Shown in pieces: positions 36,231 to 44,802 of a stretch of DNA of 64,000 nt. The notes below the pieces were generated by a model, which made no database searches, was not told where the DNA came from, and worked only from the letters and a program-made list of their open reading frames with translations. Position 1 is the first letter of the stretch. The number at the start of each line of letters is the position of its first letter. The position numbers and the translations under genes are program-made. This DNA comes from Marivita sp046592965 (lineage in GTDB: Bacteria; Pseudomonadota; Alphaproteobacteria; Rhodobacterales; Rhodobacteraceae), in contig NZ_JBISBV010000002.1 in NCBI RefSeq assembly GCF_046592965.1, positions 248,001 through 312,000 on the forward strand. The letters are read 5' to 3'.

Positions 36231-38012
36231 TCAGAACTGCGCCGCTTCGAGGGCCATTACCGTGTCGGCCCCGGTTTCGATCCGGGCGAGGTGCATTTTC
36301 GTCGCCGGAAGCTGACGCGCCATGTAATAGCGCCCGGTGGCCAGCTTGGTCTCGTAGAAATCGACGTCCGAGGCACCGTCCTTCAGCGCCTTCGACGCCG
36401 CGAGTCCCATCCGTGCCCACATGTAGCCAAGGCAAACATGGCCGAACATGTGCATGAAATCATACGACCCAGCCAGCGCATTGTTGGGGTTCTTCACGCC
36501 GTTCTGCATGAAATACATCGCCGCCGCCTGCAAATCCTTCGACGCCGCCTTGAGCGGGTCAAGGAAGTCCCGGTCAAACGCCTCGTCCTGCCCCTTGGTT
36601 TTGGAAGCAAACGATTTGACCATGTCGAAAAACGCCATGACATGCTTGCCGCCATCCTGCGCCAGCTTGCGTCCCACGAGATCGAGCGCCTGAATGCCAT
36701 TGGCCCCTTCGTAGATCATCGCGATCCGAGCGTCGCGGGCAAATTGGGACATGCCCCATTCCTCGATATAGCCGTGCCCGCCATAAACCTGCTGCGCGCT
36801 GACGGCAGTCTCGAAGCCCTTGTCGGTCAGGAAGCCCTTGACCACCGGTGTCAGCAGCGAAATCAGGCCATCGGCCTTGGCATCGTTGCATTTATGCGCC
36901 CGGTCGATCAGGTGCGCGCCCCAATAGGTGAACGCACGTGCGCCTTCGACAAAGCTTTTCTGGTCCATCAGGTTGCGGCGGATATCGGGATGAACGATGA
37001 TCGGATCGGCGGGTTTGTCGGGGGCTTCCGCCCCGGTCACGGCGCGGCCCTGTAGCCGGTCCTTGGCGTAGACCACGGCGTTTTGATAGGCGACTTCGGC
37101 CTGCGCATAGCCTTGCAAGCCCACACCCAGACGCGCTTCGTTCATCATGGTGAACATCGCGCGCATGCCCTTGTGCTCTTCGCCGACAAGATACCCGGTA
37201 GCGTCGTCGTAATTCATCACGCAGGTCGCGTTGCCGTGGATGCCCATCTTCTCTTCGAGCGCACCGACGCTGACGCCGTTGCGCGCGCCGAGCGATCCGT
37301 CATCATTGACCATGATCTTTGGCACGATGAACAGCGACACACCCTTGATACCCTCCGGCCCGCCCGGAATCTTCGCCAGAACGAGGTGGATGACGTTGTC
37401 GGCCAAATCGTGATCGCCAGCCGAGATGAAGATCTTTTGCCCGGTGATGGCAAAGCTGCCATCGTCCTGCTGCACGGCCTTGGTGCGCATGAGCCCCAGA
37501 TCGGTGCCGCAATGGGGCTCGGTCAGGTTCATCGTGCCGGTCCATTCGCAGCTGGCCATTTTCGGCAGATAGGTCTGCTTCTGGTCCTCGGTGCCATGCG
37601 TATTGATCGCCGAATAGGCGCCATGCGTCAGGCCCTGATACATCTGGAACGCCATGTTGGCCGACACAAACGGCTCCTGAGAGCAGGTCTGCATGATGTA
37701 GGGCAAACCCTGGCCACCATATTCGGGCGCGCAGTCAAGCGCCGTCCAACCGCCGTCACGCATCTTGTCAAACGCGTCCTTGAACCCTGTGGGCGTGCGG
37801 ACCACACCGTTTTCCAGCACACAGCCTTCCTGGTCGCCCACAGCGTTCAGTGGCATCAGAACGTCCGAGGCCAGTTTGCCGGCTTCCTCGATCACCGCAG
37901 CGGTGAAATCGCGGTCAAGCTCGTCGTAGCCAGGAATATCCTGGCTTGACGCTTCAAGAACGTCGTGCAGGACGAATTGCATGTCTTTCACGGGGGCGGT
38001 GTAGCTTGGCAT
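36231..38012 (-). CDS. Acyl-CoA dehydrogenase, long C-terminal-domain type (DmdC/FadE-like)
   Basis: 593 residues, longer than the usual 380-residue form because of an extra C-terminal domain. FAD and substrate motifs are MNLTEPHCGTDLGLM and QKIFISAGDHDLADNV; the catalytic Glu lies in MIYEGANGIQALDL. The family oxidises acyl-CoA to 2-enoyl-CoA. Roseobacter relatives include methylmercaptopropionyl-CoA dehydrogenase DmdC as well as general long-chain enzymes, so the substrate is not fixed. A MerR regulator gene lies 28 bp upstream on the same strand. Confidence 0.92.
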   Translation of the reverse strand: MPSYTAPVKDMQFVLHDVLEASSQDIPGYDELDRDFTAAVIEEAGKLASDVLMPLNAVGDQEGCVLENGVVRTPTGFKDAFDKMRDGGWTALDCAPEYGGQGLPYIMQTCSQEPFVSANMAFQMYQGLTHGAYSAINTHGTEDQKQTYLPKMASCEWTGTMNLTEPHCGTDLGLMRTKAVQQDDGSFAITGQKIFISAGDHDLADNVIHLVLAKIPGGPEGIKGVSLFIVPKIMVNDDGSLGARNGVSVGALEEKMGIHGNATCVMNYDDATGYLVGEEHKGMRAMFTMMNEARLGVGLQGYAQAEVAYQNAVVYAKDRLQGRAVTGAEAPDKPADPIIVHPDIRRNLMDQKSFVEGARAFTYWGAHLIDRAHKCNDAKADGLISLLTPVVKGFLTDKGFETAVSAQQVYGGHGYIEEWGMSQFARDARIAMIYEGANGIQALDLVGRKLAQDGGKHVMAFFDMVKSFASKTKGQDEAFDRDFLDPLKAASKDLQAAAMYFMQNGVKNPNNALAGSYDFMHMFGHVCLGYMWARMGLAASKALKDGASDVDFYETKLATGRYYMARQLPATKMHLARIETGADTVMALEAAQF

Positions 38013-38040
38013 GGTGGGTCTCCCTTGAACGTGGTGCGGC

Positions 38041-38451
38041 TTATTCTGCCGCGCGTTTGGTCTGATCCATCGAGGTGAGCATCTTCTCGCCCCAACGCAT
38101 CTGTTCTTTCAATTCGTCAATCGCCTGGTCCAGCTCTTCGCGCTGGGCTTCCATATCGGACAGGCGCTGCTGTGCGATCTCGTAGGTGCGCGCGAGTTGG
38201 GTCTGCTGCTGATCGCCCATGTCATAGAGGTCCAGAAGCTGGCGTATTTCCTCGAGGCTGAAGCCAAAACGCTTGCCGCGCAGGATCAGCTTGAGCCGCG
38301 CCCGGTCGCGTTTGGTGAAAAGCCGCTTTTGCCGGTCGCGCAGCGGGAACAGCAATTCCTTCGCTTCGTAAAATCGCAGAGTGCGCGGTGTGACGTTATA
38401 GGCGTCGCACATCTCTCTGATCGTCATTGTACGTGTTTCGGTCATGTCCAA
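38041..38451 (-). CDS. MerR-family transcriptional regulator (first of two)
   Basis: 136 residues. The N-terminal winged HTH reads MTIREMCDAYNVTPRTLRFYEAKELLFP, then LRGKRFGFSLEEIRQLLDLYD, and a long coiled coil (QRLSDMEAQREELDQAIDELKEQM). There is no C-terminal cysteine cluster, so it is not a metal sensor. Similar regulators in proteobacteria (the LiuR/PsrA-like role played by MerR proteins) control branched-chain or fatty acid breakdown. It sits just ahead of the acyl-CoA dehydrogenase and downstream of a palindromic region. Confidence 0.9.
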   Translation of the reverse strand: MDMTETRTMTIREMCDAYNVTPRTLRFYEAKELLFPLRDRQKRLFTKRDRARLKLILRGKRFGFSLEEIRQLLDLYDMGDQQQTQLARTYEIAQQRLSDMEAQREELDQAIDELKEQMRWGEKMLTSMDQTKRAAE

Positions 38452-38520
38452 TGTCCTTTTCGATGCCTTGATGACACCGAGATGCGCAGGCTTGCGTCTT
38501 CTTACAATGGGAAATGAAGT

Positions 38521-38576
38521 TGACGTAACTCATACGCCACGTCACTTTGGCGATGACGTAAGATCATTCAACGTCA
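38521..38576. promoter_or_regulatory. Two palindromic operator candidates, TGACGT-N12-ACGTCA and TGACGT-N11-ACGTCA
   Basis: In the 223 bp gap between two MerR genes, TGACGT (38521-38526) is mirrored by ACGTCA (38539-38544), and TGACGT (38554-38559) by ACGTCA (38571-38576). The 23-24 bp palindromes fit MerR dimers. They lie 70-125 bp upstream of the first MerR/acyl-CoA dehydrogenase transcript. Confidence 0.65.
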
Positions 38577-38674
38577 CCCGCTCCGCGCGGACATTTTGTT
38601 TCAAAGCGCTTTGGGCGCAATCCCCGCCGTGGCGCAGTGTCGCCTTGGAATTTTTACGTTTCCAGTGGCGGATT

Positions 38675-39046
38675 TCAGGCTTTCAGAGTGGCTTCGGTAC
38701 CGTCGCGCAGCGACTTCAACTCGTCGATCGCTTCGTTCAACTGCTTGCGCTGCTGGTCAAGCTCTTCAAGCTGGCGGTCGGCCATCTTGATCCAGGCCTT
38801 CATCTGCGCCGTGGTGCCTTCGTTTTCGTAAATCAGCAGCCACTGGCGAATATCCTCAAGCTGGAATCCGAATTTGCGGCCCCGCAGGATCAGCGTCATG
38901 CGGGCGATCTCGCGGGGGCCGTACCAGCGTGCGCGGCCGTCGCGTTCGGGGTGGAGCAACTCGATATACTCGTAATATCGCAAGGTGCGCGGCGTCACGT
39001 CGAACCTGGCGCACATTTCTTTGAAACTCAGTCGCTGGTCAGCCAT
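38675..39046 (-). CDS. MerR-family transcriptional regulator (second of two)
   Basis: 123 residues from the ATG at 39046, which has GAGGAGG directly upstream; the extension to 39097 is unlikely. HTH LSFKEMCARFDVTPRTLRYYEYIELLHP, then LRGRKFGFQLEDIRQWLLIYE and a coiled coil. It shares the same layout and much sequence with the first regulator, so the two are paralogues and may form heterodimers or share operators. Divergent from the PaaI thioesterase pair, with about 120 bp between. Confidence 0.9.
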   Translation of the reverse strand: MADQRLSFKEMCARFDVTPRTLRYYEYIELLHPERDGRARWYGPREIARMTLILRGRKFGFQLEDIRQWLLIYENEGTTAQMKAWIKMADRQLEELDQQRKQLNEAIDELKSLRDGTEATLKA

Positions 39047-39165
39047 GATTGCCTCCTCGCCCCGCTCGACCATAAAAGCGTGCTGCCCCAAGGGCAACCA
39101 AAGTTACACGACTGGCCAGAGCGGCGGAACGCGCGTAAATGGAAGGCTCAGCCCGAGGAGCAGCC

Positions 39166-39588
39166 ATGAGCGCCGACAAGTCCAAGATAGCCCGCCAGTT
39201 CATCCAGACCATTCCCCACGCCACCGCCCTGAGCATGGAAATCACCGCGCTTGGCGACGGTATGGCAGAGATCTCCATGCCCTATGACACCCGGCTGATC
39301 GGTGATCCAAAAACCGGCGTGATCCACGGCGGCGCAGTGTCGGCGCTAATGGACACCTGCGGCGGAGCGGCGGTGATGAGCCATCCCAAAGCGCCCGCTG
39401 GCACAGCAACGATTGATCTGCGCATCGACTACATGCGCGGCGCCACTCCCGGTCAGGCCATCACCGCACGGGCCGAGGTCTACCACATCACACGCTCTGT
39501 CGCCTTTGTGCGCGCGACCGCGAGCGATGACGACACCGACCGCCCCGTGGCCACGGCCACCGGAGCCTTCACTGTGGAGGGGCGCTGA
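39166..39588 (+). CDS. PaaI-family thioesterase
   Basis: 140 residues from ATG 39166 with GAGGAG upstream. The hotdog motif GVIHGGAVSALMDTCGGAAVM contains the canonical HGG and the catalytic Asp. The second conserved strand is TIDLRIDYMRGATPG. Likely releases a short or aromatic acid from CoA. Followed after one base by a second hotdog gene. Confidence 0.9.
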   Translation: MSADKSKIARQFIQTIPHATALSMEITALGDGMAEISMPYDTRLIGDPKTGVIHGGAVSALMDTCGGAAVMSHPKAPAGTATIDLRIDYMRGATPGQAITARAEVYHITRSVAFVRATASDDDTDRPVATATGAFTVEGR

Positions 39589-39589
39589 T

Positions 39590-40108
39590 ATGGCCCGCAA
39601 GACCCCCGAACCTGTTCAGGTGGTGAAGCAGCGCCGCGATGGCGCGCTGAACGCCCTGGTGGACGGTGTGCCCTACATCCGCTTTCTAGGAATCACCTTT
39701 GATCGGCGTGGCGATGAACTGACCGGTCTGCTGTCGTTCGACGAAAAGCTGATCGGAAACCCGATGTTGCCCGCAATTCATGGCGGTGTGACCTCGGCCT
39801 TTCTTGAAGTGACGGCGATGATTTCGCTCAGTTGGGCGCATATCTGGGCCGATCTGGAAAGCGGCGCATTGGACGTCGATGCGCTGACCGCAGGCAACTT
39901 GCCGCGCCTGCCCAAGACCATCGACTTTACGGTCGATTACCTGCGCTCCGGCCTGCCGCGCGACGCGTATGCGCGTGCCACGATCACTCGCGCGGGGCGG
40001 CGCTATGCGTCGGTTCAGGCCGAAGCGTGGCAGGACAATCGCGACCGCCCGTTTGCGCAGGCGACAGCGCATTTCCTGATGCCAAGGCCCGATCCCGGCA
40101 ATGACTGA
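39590..40108 (+). CDS. PaaI-family thioesterase paralogue
   Basis: 172 residues, ATG one base after the stop of the previous gene. The hotdog signature is IGNPMLPAIHGGVTSAFLEVTAM (HGG present, Glu in place of Asp), and the partner strand is TIDFTVDYLRSGLPRD. The N-terminus is about 30 residues longer than the first copy. Two adjacent hotdog proteins could form a heteromer. Its end overlaps the MATE transporter gene by 8 bp. Confidence 0.87.
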   Translation: MARKTPEPVQVVKQRRDGALNALVDGVPYIRFLGITFDRRGDELTGLLSFDEKLIGNPMLPAIHGGVTSAFLEVTAMISLSWAHIWADLESGALDVDALTAGNLPRLPKTIDFTVDYLRSGLPRDAYARATITRAGRRYASVQAEAWQDNRDRPFAQATAHFLMPRPDPGND

Positions 40109-41429
40109 CATCCCCGTCGCGCCGCGCGAAGTGACGAACCGCCGCGTTCTGGCGATCGCGCTGCCGATCGTTCTGTCCAATGTCTCCATCCCGATCCTCG
40201 GCGCGGTCGACACGGGTGTGGTCGGCCAACTCGGAGAGGCGGCACCTATCGGGGCTGTGGGCCTCGGGGCCATCATCCTGTCGGCGATCTACTGGATCTT
40301 CGGCTTCTTGCGCATGGGCACCACCGGCCTTGCCGCGCAGGCATTGGGGCGGGGCGACCGCGCCGAGGTGGCGGCAATCCTGACGCGCGTTCTGATGATC
40401 GCGTTCAGCGCCGGGGCTGTCATCATCCTGTTGCAACTGCCAATCATCTGGGCGGCATTCAAGATCGCGCCCGCCAGCGACGAGGTTGAATCCCTCGCGC
40501 GAAGCTACATGTCGATCCGCATCTGGTCCGCCCCCGCGGCCATCGCCGTCTTCGGCATCACCGGCTGGCTGATCGCGCAGGAACGCACGCGGGCGGTGCT
40601 GGTGCTGCAACTCTGGATGAACGGCGTCAATGCGGTGCTCAACATCTGGTTCGTGCTGGGGCTCGATTGGGGCGTCAATGGCGTGGCGTTCGCCACGTTC
40701 CTCGCCGAATGGAGCGGCCTTGCGATGGGACTCTACCTCTGCCGCGCGGCGTTTCGCATCCCCGACTGGCGCAACTGGACGCGGGTCTTTGACCGCATCG
40801 CGCTGGTGCGCATGGCGCGGGTCAACTCCGACATCCTGATCCGCTCGATGCTGCTGGAAAGCGTCTTTCTGTCGTTCATGTTCCTCGGCGCCGATTTCGG
40901 CGACGTGACGCTGGCGGCCAATCAGGTGTTGCTGCAATTCCTGTTCATCACCGCCTACGCGCTTGACGGTTTCGCCTTTTCCGCCGAGGCCATCGTCGGG
41001 CAGGCGGTCGGTGCGCGGGCCATCCCGACGTTGCGGCGGGCGGCGATTGTGTCGGGCCTTTGGGGGCTCGGCGCGTCGCTGCTGCTGGCGCTGGGGTTCT
41101 GGATCTTCGGCCCCTGGATCATCGAGGTGATGGCAAAGAACGCCGATGTCCGCTCCGCCGCCGCCGCGTTTCTGCCGTGGATGGTGACAGCACCGGTGCT
41201 GGCGCTGGCGTCCTTCATGTTCGACGGCATCTTCATCGGCGCGACGCGGACTGGCGACATGCGCAACATGATGATCGTTTCGGTGGCAATCTATGCCGCC
41301 TGCGTCGCGGTTCTGGTGCCGGTGTATGGCAATCACGGCCTTTGGGCGGCATTGCTGGTGTCCTTCGTGGCACGCGGCCTGACGCTCGCTTGGCGCTATC
41401 CGGCGCTCGAACGCTCTGTCGCGGCCTGA
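40101..41429 (+). CDS. MATE-family efflux transporter (DinF-like)
   Basis: 442 residues with 12 predicted membrane helices in two repeats (first repeat starts ALPIVLSNVSIPILGAVDTGVVG, second near QVLLQFLFITAYALDGFAFSAEAIVG). The phrase LRMGTTGLAAQALGRGD and the general layout match the DinF branch, Na+ or H+ driven multidrug and toxin extrusion. Substrate unknown. Confidence 0.92.
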   Translation: MTDIPVAPREVTNRRVLAIALPIVLSNVSIPILGAVDTGVVGQLGEAAPIGAVGLGAIILSAIYWIFGFLRMGTTGLAAQALGRGDRAEVAAILTRVLMIAFSAGAVIILLQLPIIWAAFKIAPASDEVESLARSYMSIRIWSAPAAIAVFGITGWLIAQERTRAVLVLQLWMNGVNAVLNIWFVLGLDWGVNGVAFATFLAEWSGLAMGLYLCRAAFRIPDWRNWTRVFDRIALVRMARVNSDILIRSMLLESVFLSFMFLGADFGDVTLAANQVLLQFLFITAYALDGFAFSAEAIVGQAVGARAIPTLRRAAIVSGLWGLGASLLLALGFWIFGPWIIEVMAKNADVRSAAAAFLPWMVTAPVLALASFMFDGIFIGATRTGDMRNMMIVSVAIYAACVAVLVPVYGNHGLWAALLVSFVARGLTLAWRYPALERSVAA

Positions 41430-41523
41430 CGGAACCGTCAGTCAGACACCTTCGGCGGCGCTTGCCCTTGCCCAACGCGCCGCGCCCCGCTACCTGTGGC
41501 CTGTTCGAAAAAAGAGGCGCGCG

Positions 41524-42744
41524 ATGAACGATCTTTTCAACAGCTTCATGACCGGTCCTGACGAGAAGGGCCGCTTTGGGATCCACGGCGGGCGCTTTGT
41601 GTCCGAAACATTGATGCCGCTCATCCTGGAGTTGGAGGAGCAATACGAGCGCGCCAAGACCGATGACAGCTTCTGGTCGGAAATGGACTTTCTCTGGAAG
41701 CACTATGTGGGCCGCCCCAGCCCGCTTTACCACGCCGAGCGTCTGACAGAGCATCTTGGCGGCGCCAAGGTCTACATGAAGCGCGACGAGTTGAACCACA
41801 CCGGCGCGCACAAGATCAACAACGTGCTGGGCCAGATCATCCTTGCCCGACGCATGGGCAAGACCCGCATCATCGCCGAAACCGGCGCGGGCCAGCACGG
41901 TGTCGCGACGGCGACCGTCTGCGCCAAATTTGGCCTGAAATGCGTCGTCTACATGGGCGCGCATGACGTCGAACGTCAGCAGCCCAACGTGTTCCGCATG
42001 AAACTGCTCGGGGCCGAAGTGATCCCCGTCACCTCCGGGCGCGGCACGCTCAAGGACGCCATGAACGATGCACTGCGCGATTGGGTGACAAACGTGCGCG
42101 ACACGTTCTACTGCATCGGTACCGTCGCCGGACCACACCCGTACCCGGCGATGGTGCGCGATTTCCAGGCGATCATCGGCAAGGAAGTGCGCGAACAGAT
42201 GCAAGAGGCCGAAGGCCGTCTGCCCGACACGCTGATTGCCGCCATCGGTGGCGGCTCCAACGCGATGGGCCTGTTTTACCCGTTCCTCGATGACAAAGAG
42301 GTCAACATCATCGGCGTCGAAGCGGGTGGCAAGGGTGTCAACGACAAGATGGAGCATTGCGCGTCCCTGACCGGCGGCCGCCCCGGCGTGCTGCATGGCA
42401 ACCGCACATATCTGTTGCAGGACGATGACGGCCAGATCCTCGAGGGGTTCAGCATCTCCGCCGGGTTGGATTATCCCGGCATCGGCCCCGAACATGCCTG
42501 GCTGCACGACATTGGCCGCGCGACATACGTGTCGATCACCGACAAGGAGGCGCTTGAGGCATTCCAACTGTCCTGCGCGATGGAAGGTATCATTCCGGCG
42601 CTCGAACCGTCCCACGCGCTGGCGCATGTGATGAAGATCGCGCCGGACCTTCCCAAGGATCACATCATCTGCATGAACATGTGCGGGCGTGGCGACAAGG
42701 ACATCTACACTGTCGCCAAGCACCTCGGATTCGAGAGGGATTGA
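41524..42744 (+). CDS. trpB: Tryptophan synthase beta chain
   Basis: 406 residues. The PLP lysine lies in LNHTGAHKINN, the phosphate-binding loop in IGGGSNAMG, and the catalytic Glu in ETGAGQHG. It joins indole and serine to form tryptophan in complex with TrpA. No trpF adjoins and trpA is about 9 kb away on the other strand. A clear terminator follows. Confidence 0.98.
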   Translation: MNDLFNSFMTGPDEKGRFGIHGGRFVSETLMPLILELEEQYERAKTDDSFWSEMDFLWKHYVGRPSPLYHAERLTEHLGGAKVYMKRDELNHTGAHKINNVLGQIILARRMGKTRIIAETGAGQHGVATATVCAKFGLKCVVYMGAHDVERQQPNVFRMKLLGAEVIPVTSGRGTLKDAMNDALRDWVTNVRDTFYCIGTVAGPHPYPAMVRDFQAIIGKEVREQMQEAEGRLPDTLIAAIGGGSNAMGLFYPFLDDKEVNIIGVEAGGKGVNDKMEHCASLTGGRPGVLHGNRTYLLQDDDGQILEGFSISAGLDYPGIGPEHAWLHDIGRATYVSITDKEALEAFQLSCAMEGIIPALEPSHALAHVMKIAPDLPKDHIICMNMCGRGDKDIYTVAKHLGFERD

Positions 42745-42785
42745 GATCGGGGCTCTAAACTTAAGGCCCAGTTCCAACGTAAAAC

Positions 42786-42814
42786 GCCCCGTGCCCCTGC
42801 ACGGGGCTTTTTTT
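42786..42814 (+). terminator. Rho-independent terminator of trpB
   Basis: GCCCCGTGC (42786-42794) pairs perfectly with GCACGGGGC (42799-42807), loop CCCT, followed by seven T residues. Confidence 0.95.
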
Positions 42815-43007
42815 GTTTCGCGCTGTTTTGCCCAAGGGTGGCGATAAACCAAAGTTTATACCTCTAGATCAGCCGTTTATCGCGCCGCCTGTAAACCTTC
42901 GGCAAATATCCCCTGAACCGCAGGGCCGTCATGGTCGCCGCAAGTTCGCTGACAAGACGCCTTTCAACACGCCCTTTTGCGAACGGGGCAGACCCAGGAG
43001 AGACACC

Positions 43008-43817
43008 ATGACCGTCACACGTATGACACTTGCCGCCCTTGTCGCCACGCTGGCCACCGGCGCACAGGCAAACCAGGACCAGATCAACCAGATCCGCTCT
43101 GACCTTGCGTCCAAGGGCTTTACCGACATTGACGTCGAAGTCCGCGGCGACCGGATCATCGCCGATGCCGACAAGGGCCGCCGCGACTTCGAGGTGGTCT
43201 ATGATCGCAACACCGGCTCGATCATCAGTCAGGGGTGGGACGATGACAGCAGTGACCGGATCGAGCGCACGCCGGCAGTTGACGCCGCCTATGCCGATCT
43301 TGCTGCGCGCGGCCTGCGCGACATCGACCTTGACGTCAAAGGCGACCGCATCTTTGCCGATGGCGAAAAGAACGGGCGCGACTATGAGGTGGTGTATGAC
43401 CGCGCGACAGGTGCAGTGATCAGCGAAGGCTGGGAGCCGGACAGCGCGCCGCGTGCCGGAACCGCCGAGAGTCGTGACGCGGCCTTTGCCGATTTGGCAG
43501 ACCGCGGCTTCGTCGATATTGACATTGACGAGCGCGGTGACCGATTTGTGGCAGAAGGCGAAAAGAACGGGCGCGATTACGAAGTCGTCTATGACAGCGC
43601 GTCCGGCAACGTCATCAGCGAAGGTTGGGAAGCCGCCGATGACAGCGACGACACTGACGGCGACGATGATCGGGATGATGACCGCGACAGCGACCGGGAC
43701 GACACCAGCGATGATGATCGGGATGACACGAGCGACGACGATCGGGATGATGATCGCGACGACGATAACGGCGATGACGACGACAGCGATGATGACAATG
43801 ACGATGACGACGATTGA
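43008..43817 (+). CDS. Exported triple PepSY-like repeat protein with polyaspartate tail
   Basis: 269 residues from ATG 43008 with CAGGAGA upstream. Signal peptide about 1-21 (cleavage after AQA). Three repeats of about 47 residues occupy 31-77, 96-142 and 161-207. Each has a helix ending KGF or RGL, then D-I-D-x-x-x-x-G-D-R, K-x-x-R-D-Y-E-V-V-Y-D and V-I-S-E-G-W, consistent with the PepSY-type alpha/beta fold. Residues 211-269 are almost entirely Asp with Arg, Ser and Gly. The tail could bind calcium or other cations, or keep the protein soluble. Likely periplasmic or secreted. The next gene has the same design. Confidence 0.85.
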   Translation: MTVTRMTLAALVATLATGAQANQDQINQIRSDLASKGFTDIDVEVRGDRIIADADKGRRDFEVVYDRNTGSIISQGWDDDSSDRIERTPAVDAAYADLAARGLRDIDLDVKGDRIFADGEKNGRDYEVVYDRATGAVISEGWEPDSAPRAGTAESRDAAFADLADRGFVDIDIDERGDRFVAEGEKNGRDYEVVYDSASGNVISEGWEAADDSDDTDGDDDRDDDRDSDRDDTSDDDRDDTSDDDRDDDRDDDNGDDDDSDDDNDDDDD

Positions 43818-43841
43818 TCCAGTCCCCCAACGGTGCGCGCG

Positions 43842-44243
43842 ATGAACCGCCGCCACTTTCTCACCAGCCTCGTTTGCGCGGGGCTGGTGACGCCCGTTCC
43901 GGCCGTCGCGCAGGACGTGCAGACGCGCGTGGTCGAAGCTCTGAAGAAAGACGGCTATCGCAACATCCGGATTTCGCGCACGTTTCTCGGCCGCATCCGC
44001 ATCTATGCCAGCGGCACGATCGGCGAGCGCGAGATCATTCTGAACCCGTCCACAGGCGTGATTTTGCGCGACTACGTTCAACAGGCGCATGACGACGGGC
44101 GTTCCCGCCAGGGCGCGGGCGATCACGACGACGCGGGTTCGGGCACCGGTCAGGACGGTGACGACGATGACGACGATGACGATGATGACGACGATGGCGA
44201 CGACGATGACGATGGCGACGATGATGATGACGATGACGATTGA
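43842..44243 (+). CDS. Exported single PepSY-like protein with polyaspartate tail
   Basis: 133 residues from ATG 43842. Twin-arginine-like signal MNRRHFLTSLVCAGL, cleavage near AVAQ. One PepSY-like unit (VVEALKKDGYRNIRISRTFLGRIRIYASG, then REIILNPSTGVILRDY) is followed by a linker and a tail of D12-G-D5-G-D8 (residues 107-133). The coding DNA of the tail is a GAC/GAT tandem tract at 44160-44240, prone to replication slippage. It follows the triple-repeat gene by 24 bp. Confidence 0.82.
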   Translation: MNRRHFLTSLVCAGLVTPVPAVAQDVQTRVVEALKKDGYRNIRISRTFLGRIRIYASGTIGEREIILNPSTGVILRDYVQQAHDDGRSRQGAGDHDDAGSGTGQDGDDDDDDDDDDDDGDDDDDGDDDDDDDD

Positions 44244-44276
44244 TCGCTGCGCCGCCTCTGCGCGAAGTCCGCGTTT

Positions 44277-44792
44277 GTGAGGGGGCAGGTCGGCTTTGCG
44301 CTGCTTCTCGCGGTTCAGCTCGTCTGTGCCGCGTTCTTTCTATGGGATATCTTCGCGCCGCTTCTGGGCATCCGCTATGCGCCCGTGTCCTGGGCGCTGT
44401 ACGAGATGATGGAGATCGGCGCGGCGCTTGGCCTGACCATCGGTGTCGCCGCCACATCGACCTTGCTGGTGCGCTCCGTCACCCGTCAGCGCGAGGCGGA
44501 AGAAAAGCTGCGTCTGGCCTCCGGTGCTTTCATGGACGTGCTGTTTGAACGGTTTGCCGATTGGGAATTGACCCCGGCAGAGCGCGATGTGGCACTGTTT
44601 TCGATCAAGGGTCTCAGTACCGCCGAAATCGCCAACCTGCGCAAGACCTCCGAAGGCACCGTCAAGGCCCAGACCAACGCGATCTATCGAAAGGCGGGCG
44701 TGTCCGGGCGGCCGCAATTGCTCAGCCTGTTCATAGACGATCTGATGGGCGACCCGCTGCAAACTCCGGCGGCGGATCAACCCGTGATCTAG
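44277..44792 (+). CDS. Membrane-anchored LuxR-type HTH regulator
   Basis: 171 residues from GTG 44277. Two N-terminal hydrophobic helices (about 6-30 and 44-66) place the protein in the inner membrane. After a short coiled region comes a LuxR/GerE helix-turn-helix at about 98-156 (LTPAERDVALFSIKGLSTAE, IANLRKTSEGTVKAQTNAIY). There is no receiver or autoinducer domain. It is 33 bp after the second Asp-rich gene and probably in the same transcript, so it may sense envelope or ion conditions and control these genes. GTG start without a clear ribosome site. Confidence 0.85.
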   Translation: MRGQVGFALLLAVQLVCAAFFLWDIFAPLLGIRYAPVSWALYEMMEIGAALGLTIGVAATSTLLVRSVTRQREAEEKLRLASGAFMDVLFERFADWELTPAERDVALFSIKGLSTAEIANLRKTSEGTVKAQTNAIYRKAGVSGRPQLLSLFIDDLMGDPLQTPAADQPVI

Positions 44793-44802
44793 AACAACCG
44801 CC

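Noticed and set aside
29124..38012. DMSP demethylation pathway (DmdB/DmdC-like genes)
   Set aside because: The synthetase and dehydrogenase belong to families that include DmdB and DmdC, but general fatty-acid enzymes look the same at this level, and DmdA is absent; beta-oxidation is the simpler reading.
39984..41336. Minus-strand open frame of 450 codons opposite the MATE gene
   Set aside because: Its His/Asp/Arg/Gln-rich content is typical of antisense to membrane proteins; the MATE gene is clear.
42864..44126. Minus-strand frame of 420 codons with a Val/Ile-rich run resembling a membrane segment
   Set aside because: The hydrophobic run is just the reverse reading of the GAC/GAT aspartate tract.
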